DNA of 64,000 nt from Xanthobacter oligotrophicus. GTDB lineage: Bacteria; Pseudomonadota; Alphaproteobacteria; Rhizobiales; Xanthobacteraceae. The notes under the pieces are model-generated. The model was not told where the DNA came from, ran no database searches, and worked only from the letters and a program-made list of their open reading frames with translations. Location: positions 1 to 64,000 of the forward strand of contig NZ_VTTL01000004.1 of assembly GCF_008364685.1 (NCBI RefSeq), written 5' to 3'. Of this stretch, positions 61,914-64,000 are shown piece after piece (within the stretch, counting starts at the first letter, position 1; every line of letters begins with the position of its first letter). Both the position numbers and the translations under genes were made by a program.

Positions 61914-62228
61914 TCAGGCGGCGCCGGGCAGGGAAATGGTGGGGCCGGTGACGCGGATGCGCTCGCGCAGGTTGGCCGGCTGCGGCGTGCCGTCGGCCGC
62001 CAGAATTGCCGGGGCCGGATAGGCGCCGACCGCGGTGATTTCGTCCCCATGGGCGATGTCGAGCAGCCGCAGCACCTCGTCGCTGGTGGTGCCCACCGCG
62101 GCCTGGGCGATGGTCTCGCTCCAGCCGCCGGTGGCGGTGAGCCACACGGAAATGCCATCCGCGAGACGGTTGGCGGTCACCACCGTAGGTCCGCTGATCT
62201 TGAGCTTGCGCTGCAAGGGGGAGGTCAT
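61914..62228 (-). CDS. DUF2849 domain protein
   Basis: A 104-residue DUF2849 protein: KISGPTVVTANRLADGISVW at the start, TTSDEVLRLLDIAHGDEITA in the middle. It is the first gene of the leftward cysI operon. DUF2849 proteins are consistently found upstream of sulfite reductase in alphaproteobacteria, with unknown function. The start is 40 bases upstream of cysI. Confidence 0.87.
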   Translation of the reverse strand: MTSPLQRKLKISGPTVVTANRLADGISVWLTATGGWSETIAQAAVGTTSDEVLRLLDIAHGDEITAVGAYPAPAILAADGTPQPANLRERIRVTGPTISLPGAA

Positions 62229-62329
62229 GAAAAAGCCGCTCCGCGCGCCCGATTTCCCATCTCACAGCGGGAGAGCGCTAAATAATCCAGTTGACGTGTG
62301 TCTTAAGCTAAATTACCGATCAAAAATGC

Positions 62330-62358
62330 GCAATATGAAAATAACCGCTTCTCGTCAA
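62330..62358 (-). promoter_or_regulatory. promoter of the DUF2849-cysI-DUF934-cysH operon
   Basis: On the minus strand TTGACG (62358-62353), a 17-base spacer, and TATTGC (62335-62330) fit a housekeeping sigma-70 promoter about 100 bases upstream of the DUF2849 start. The 27-bp palindrome at 62361-62387 abuts the -35 element. Confidence 0.6.
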
Positions 62359-62360
62359 TG

Positions 62361-62387
62361 TAAATTCTACCAGTTTGGTAGAATTTA
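62361..62387. promoter_or_regulatory. perfect 12+12 palindrome in the cysI/cysD divergent region
   Basis: TAAATTCTACCA (62361-62372) and TGGTAGAATTTA (62376-62387) are exactly complementary with a GTT centre. It is the most perfect palindrome in the window, in an AT-rich island, immediately upstream of the cysI-operon -35 and 164 bases before cysD. This is an operator candidate for a sulfur-status regulator. The 322-base divergent gap (62229-62550) otherwise shows no gene. Confidence 0.8.
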
Positions 62388-62550
62388 AAGGTTGCCCGCC
62401 GTCTGTGGCGCCCGGCCCGGGCGCGGTCAAGGCGGAAGGGGAGGGCGGTTCGGTTTGGATGGGCTCCGGCCCGGCGTGTCCCGCGGTCTGCGGGCAGGCC
62501 GAGACCGGGGCAGACCGGCACCTTCAGCGGTGCCACGAAGGAATGACGTC

Positions 62551-63345
62551 ATGACGCGTCTCGATGCGCTGGAAGCGCAGAGCATCTTCATCTTCCGCGA
62601 GGCCTTCGCCCAGCTGCGCAAGATTGCCATGCTGTGGTCGCTGGGCAAGGATTCCAACGTGATGATCCACCTGGCGCGCAAGGCCTTCTTCGGCCGCCTG
62701 CCATTCCCGGCCATGCACGTGGATACCCACCGCAAGTTCCCCGAGATGTACGCCTTCCGCGACCAGTACGCCAAGGAATGGGACCTCGACCTCATCATCG
62801 AGGACTGCCCCCCCATCGAGAGCACCGACCCCACCCTGCCCCCCGCCGCCCGCTCGGCCGCCCGCAAGACCGAAGGCCTGCGCCTGGCGCTGGCCAAGCA
62901 CGGCTTCGACGGCGTCATCGCCGGCATTCGCCGCGACGAGGAGCCGACCCGGGCCAAGGAGCGTTTCTTCTCCCCGCGCGGCACCGACGGCGCCTGGAAC
63001 GTGCGCGAGCAGCCCCCGGAGTTCTGGGACCAGTACAACACTGCCCTGACCCCCGGCGCCCATGTGCGCATCCATCCCATCCTGCATTGGACCGAGATGG
63101 ACATCTGGGCCTACACCCAGCGCGAGGGCATTCCGGTGATCCCGCTGTATTTCTCCAAGGACGGCAAGCGTTACCGCTCGCTGGGCGACCAGGACATCAC
63201 CAACCCGGTGGAGTCGGACGCATCCACCCTGGACGAGATCCTGGCCGAGCTCGCCGTCACCCGGACCTCCGAGCGCTCGGGCCGTGCCATGGACCACGAA
63301 TCCGAGGACGCCTTCGAGCGCCTGCGCACCGCCGGCTACCTGTGA
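62551..63345 (+). CDS. cysD: sulfate adenylyltransferase subunit 2
   Basis: A 264-residue CysD, catalysing with CysN the ATP-dependent activation of sulfate to APS. The PP-loop is MLWSLGKDSNVMIHLARKAF (about 28-47), followed by HVDTHRKFPEMYAFRDQYAK and the conserved IAGIRRDEEPTRAKERFFSP. It is shorter than the about 300 residues of E. coli CysD but keeps all core motifs. AAGGAATGACGTC precedes ATG 62551; the frame opens at 62392 without family sequence. Confidence 0.93.
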   Translation: MTRLDALEAQSIFIFREAFAQLRKIAMLWSLGKDSNVMIHLARKAFFGRLPFPAMHVDTHRKFPEMYAFRDQYAKEWDLDLIIEDCPPIESTDPTLPPAARSAARKTEGLRLALAKHGFDGVIAGIRRDEEPTRAKERFFSPRGTDGAWNVREQPPEFWDQYNTALTPGAHVRIHPILHWTEMDIWAYTQREGIPVIPLYFSKDGKRYRSLGDQDITNPVESDASTLDEILAELAVTRTSERSGRAMDHESEDAFERLRTAGYL

Positions 63346-63386
63346 GCCAGCGCGCCGCCTCCCGAGATTTTGAAGAGATCATTGCC

Positions 63387-64000
63387 ATGTCCGCGTCAAC
63401 GTCCGCTTCCGCATCAACGTCCGCCCTGCCGCTCGCCACGTCCTCCGCCGCGCCGGCGGCCAAGGAGCGTGAGCTTCTGCGCATCGTCATCGTCGGCCAC
63501 GTCGACCATGGGAAGTCCACCCTGGTCGGCCGCCTGCTGCACGAGACCGGCTCACTGCCCGACGGCAAGCTGGAGATGCTGAAGGAAGTCTCCGCCCGCC
63601 GCGGCATGCCGTTCGAGTGGTCGTTCCTGCTCGACGCGCTGCAGACCGAGCGTGACCAGGGCATCACGGTGGACACCAGCCAGATCCGCTTCAAGACCGC
63701 CAAGCGCGACTATGTGCTCATCGACGCGCCCGGCCATGTGGAATTCCTGCGCAACATGGTCACCGGCGCCGCCCAGGCGGATGCCGCCCTGCTGCTAGTG
63801 GATGCGGGCGAGGGCGTGCGCGAGCAGACCCGCCGTCACGCCTTCCTGTTGCACCTGCTCGGCCTGCGGCAGGTGACGGTGGTGGTGAACAAGATGGATC
63901 GCGTGGCCTTCGACCAGGAGGCATTCGCGGCCATCGAGGAAGATGTGGGCGCCTATCTCGGCGGCTTCGGCCTGCGCCCCACCTTCGTCATCCCGGTTTC
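63387..64000 (+). CDS. cysN: sulfate adenylyltransferase large subunit, GTPase (C-terminus outside window)
   Basis: The N-terminal 204 codons of a translation-factor-type GTPase, cut by the right window edge. G1 is GHVDHGKSTLVGRL (about 36-49), G3 is IDAPGHVEF and G4 is VNKMDRV. The usual CysN G1 motif GSVDDGKST is replaced by the EF-Tu-like GHVDHGKST, and a low-complexity N-terminus (SASTSASASTSALPLATSSA) precedes it. Position 41 bases after cysD and the insertion LPDGKLEMLKEVSARRGMPF fix the identity as a variant CysN. Whether a CysC kinase domain is fused at the C-terminus is outside the window. Confidence 0.88.
   Translation, partial: MSASTSASASTSALPLATSSAAPAAKERELLRIVIVGHVDHGKSTLVGRLLHETGSLPDGKLEMLKEVSARRGMPFEWSFLLDALQTERDQGITVDTSQIRFKTAKRDYVLIDAPGHVEFLRNMVTGAAQADAALLLVDAGEGVREQTRRHAFLLHLLGLRQVTVVVNKMDRVAFDQEAFAAIEEDVGAYLGGFGLRPTFVIPV

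Noticed and set aside
62391-62550. Riboswitch in the cysD leader
   Set aside because: The stretch is GC-rich with some complementary segments, but no recognisable SAM, SAH or other riboswitch core was seen.

Overview
The window is high-GC, gene-dense DNA from an alphaproteobacterium, most likely of the order Rhizobiales (Hyphomicrobiales) and compatible with a metabolically versatile Xanthobacter/Azorhizobium/Starkeya-type organism. This is inferred from gene content and style: a methylotroph-type formaldehyde-activating enzyme, formate-tetrahydrofolate ligase, Liv-type ABC operons, DUF2849/DUF934 sulfite reductase genes, an alphaproteobacterial general-stress (EcfG-type) promoter and Rhizobiales-style intergenic palindromes. 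No rRNA, tRNA, CRISPR array, insertion sequence or phage gene was seen.

Layout. (1) 1-5810: a probable itaconate/C5-dicarboxylate catabolic locus. A CitE-like lyase, an MmgE/PrpD protein and an acyl-CoA dehydrogenase (cut by the window edge) run leftward. A class III CoA-transferase, a SAM methyltransferase and a LysR regulator run rightward. (2) 5941-12867: a seven-gene operon for a branched-chain-amino-acid-type ABC importer followed by an aldehyde dehydrogenase and a short-chain dehydrogenase, so uptake and oxidation of one compound look coupled. A tandem 63-bp repeat follows it. (3) 13243-15926: an exported metallo-beta-lactamase-fold hydrolase and a class I fumarase. (4) 15947-24182: a complete malonate utilisation operon (madLM transporter, mdcACDEGBH biotin-independent decarboxylase) with a divergent GntR/FCD regulator and a perfect palindromic operator candidate. 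(5) 24358-32322: a stress-type DUF883 protein under an EcfG-like promoter, a GT39/GT2-GtrA glycosylation pair preceded by a translationally overlapped 36-codon ORF, a small membrane protein, fae, an exported glycoside hydrolase-like protein, a phosphoesterase and a Spy-like protein. (6) 32603-47307: mixed housekeeping genes (MFS transporter, LysR, DoxX, polyprenyl diphosphate synthase, TrmN6-like methyltransferase, S49 peptidase, NAD synthetase, DUF2339, YnfA, IspE, TPR protein). (7) 47605-54809: formate-tetrahydrofolate ligase, thiolase, DUF1223, DUF971, MoaA and a DMT exporter. (8) 54904-64000: a sulfate assimilation regulon. A sulfate ABC importer (sbp-cysT-cysW-cysA), APS reductase cysH, cysI and two accessory DUF genes are transcribed leftward. 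cysD and cysN (cut by the window edge) are transcribed rightward from a shared AT-rich control region that carries a perfect 12+12 bp palindrome.

How the genes work together. The itaconate, malonate and one-carbon genes feed CoA thioesters and C1 units into central metabolism. The sulfate cluster takes SO4 from import (Sbp/CysTWA) through ATP sulfurylase (CysDN) and APS reductase (CysH) to sulfide (CysI). The most notable observations are an unexplained methyltransferase inside the itaconate-type locus, the EcfG promoter on the DUF883 gene, the overlapped 36-codon ORF next to a nested-hairpin element, a three-arm alternating hairpin upstream of fhs, and two different palindromic control sites in the sulfate cluster. 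Product calls rest on motifs and recognisable family sequence read by eye; no database search was run.
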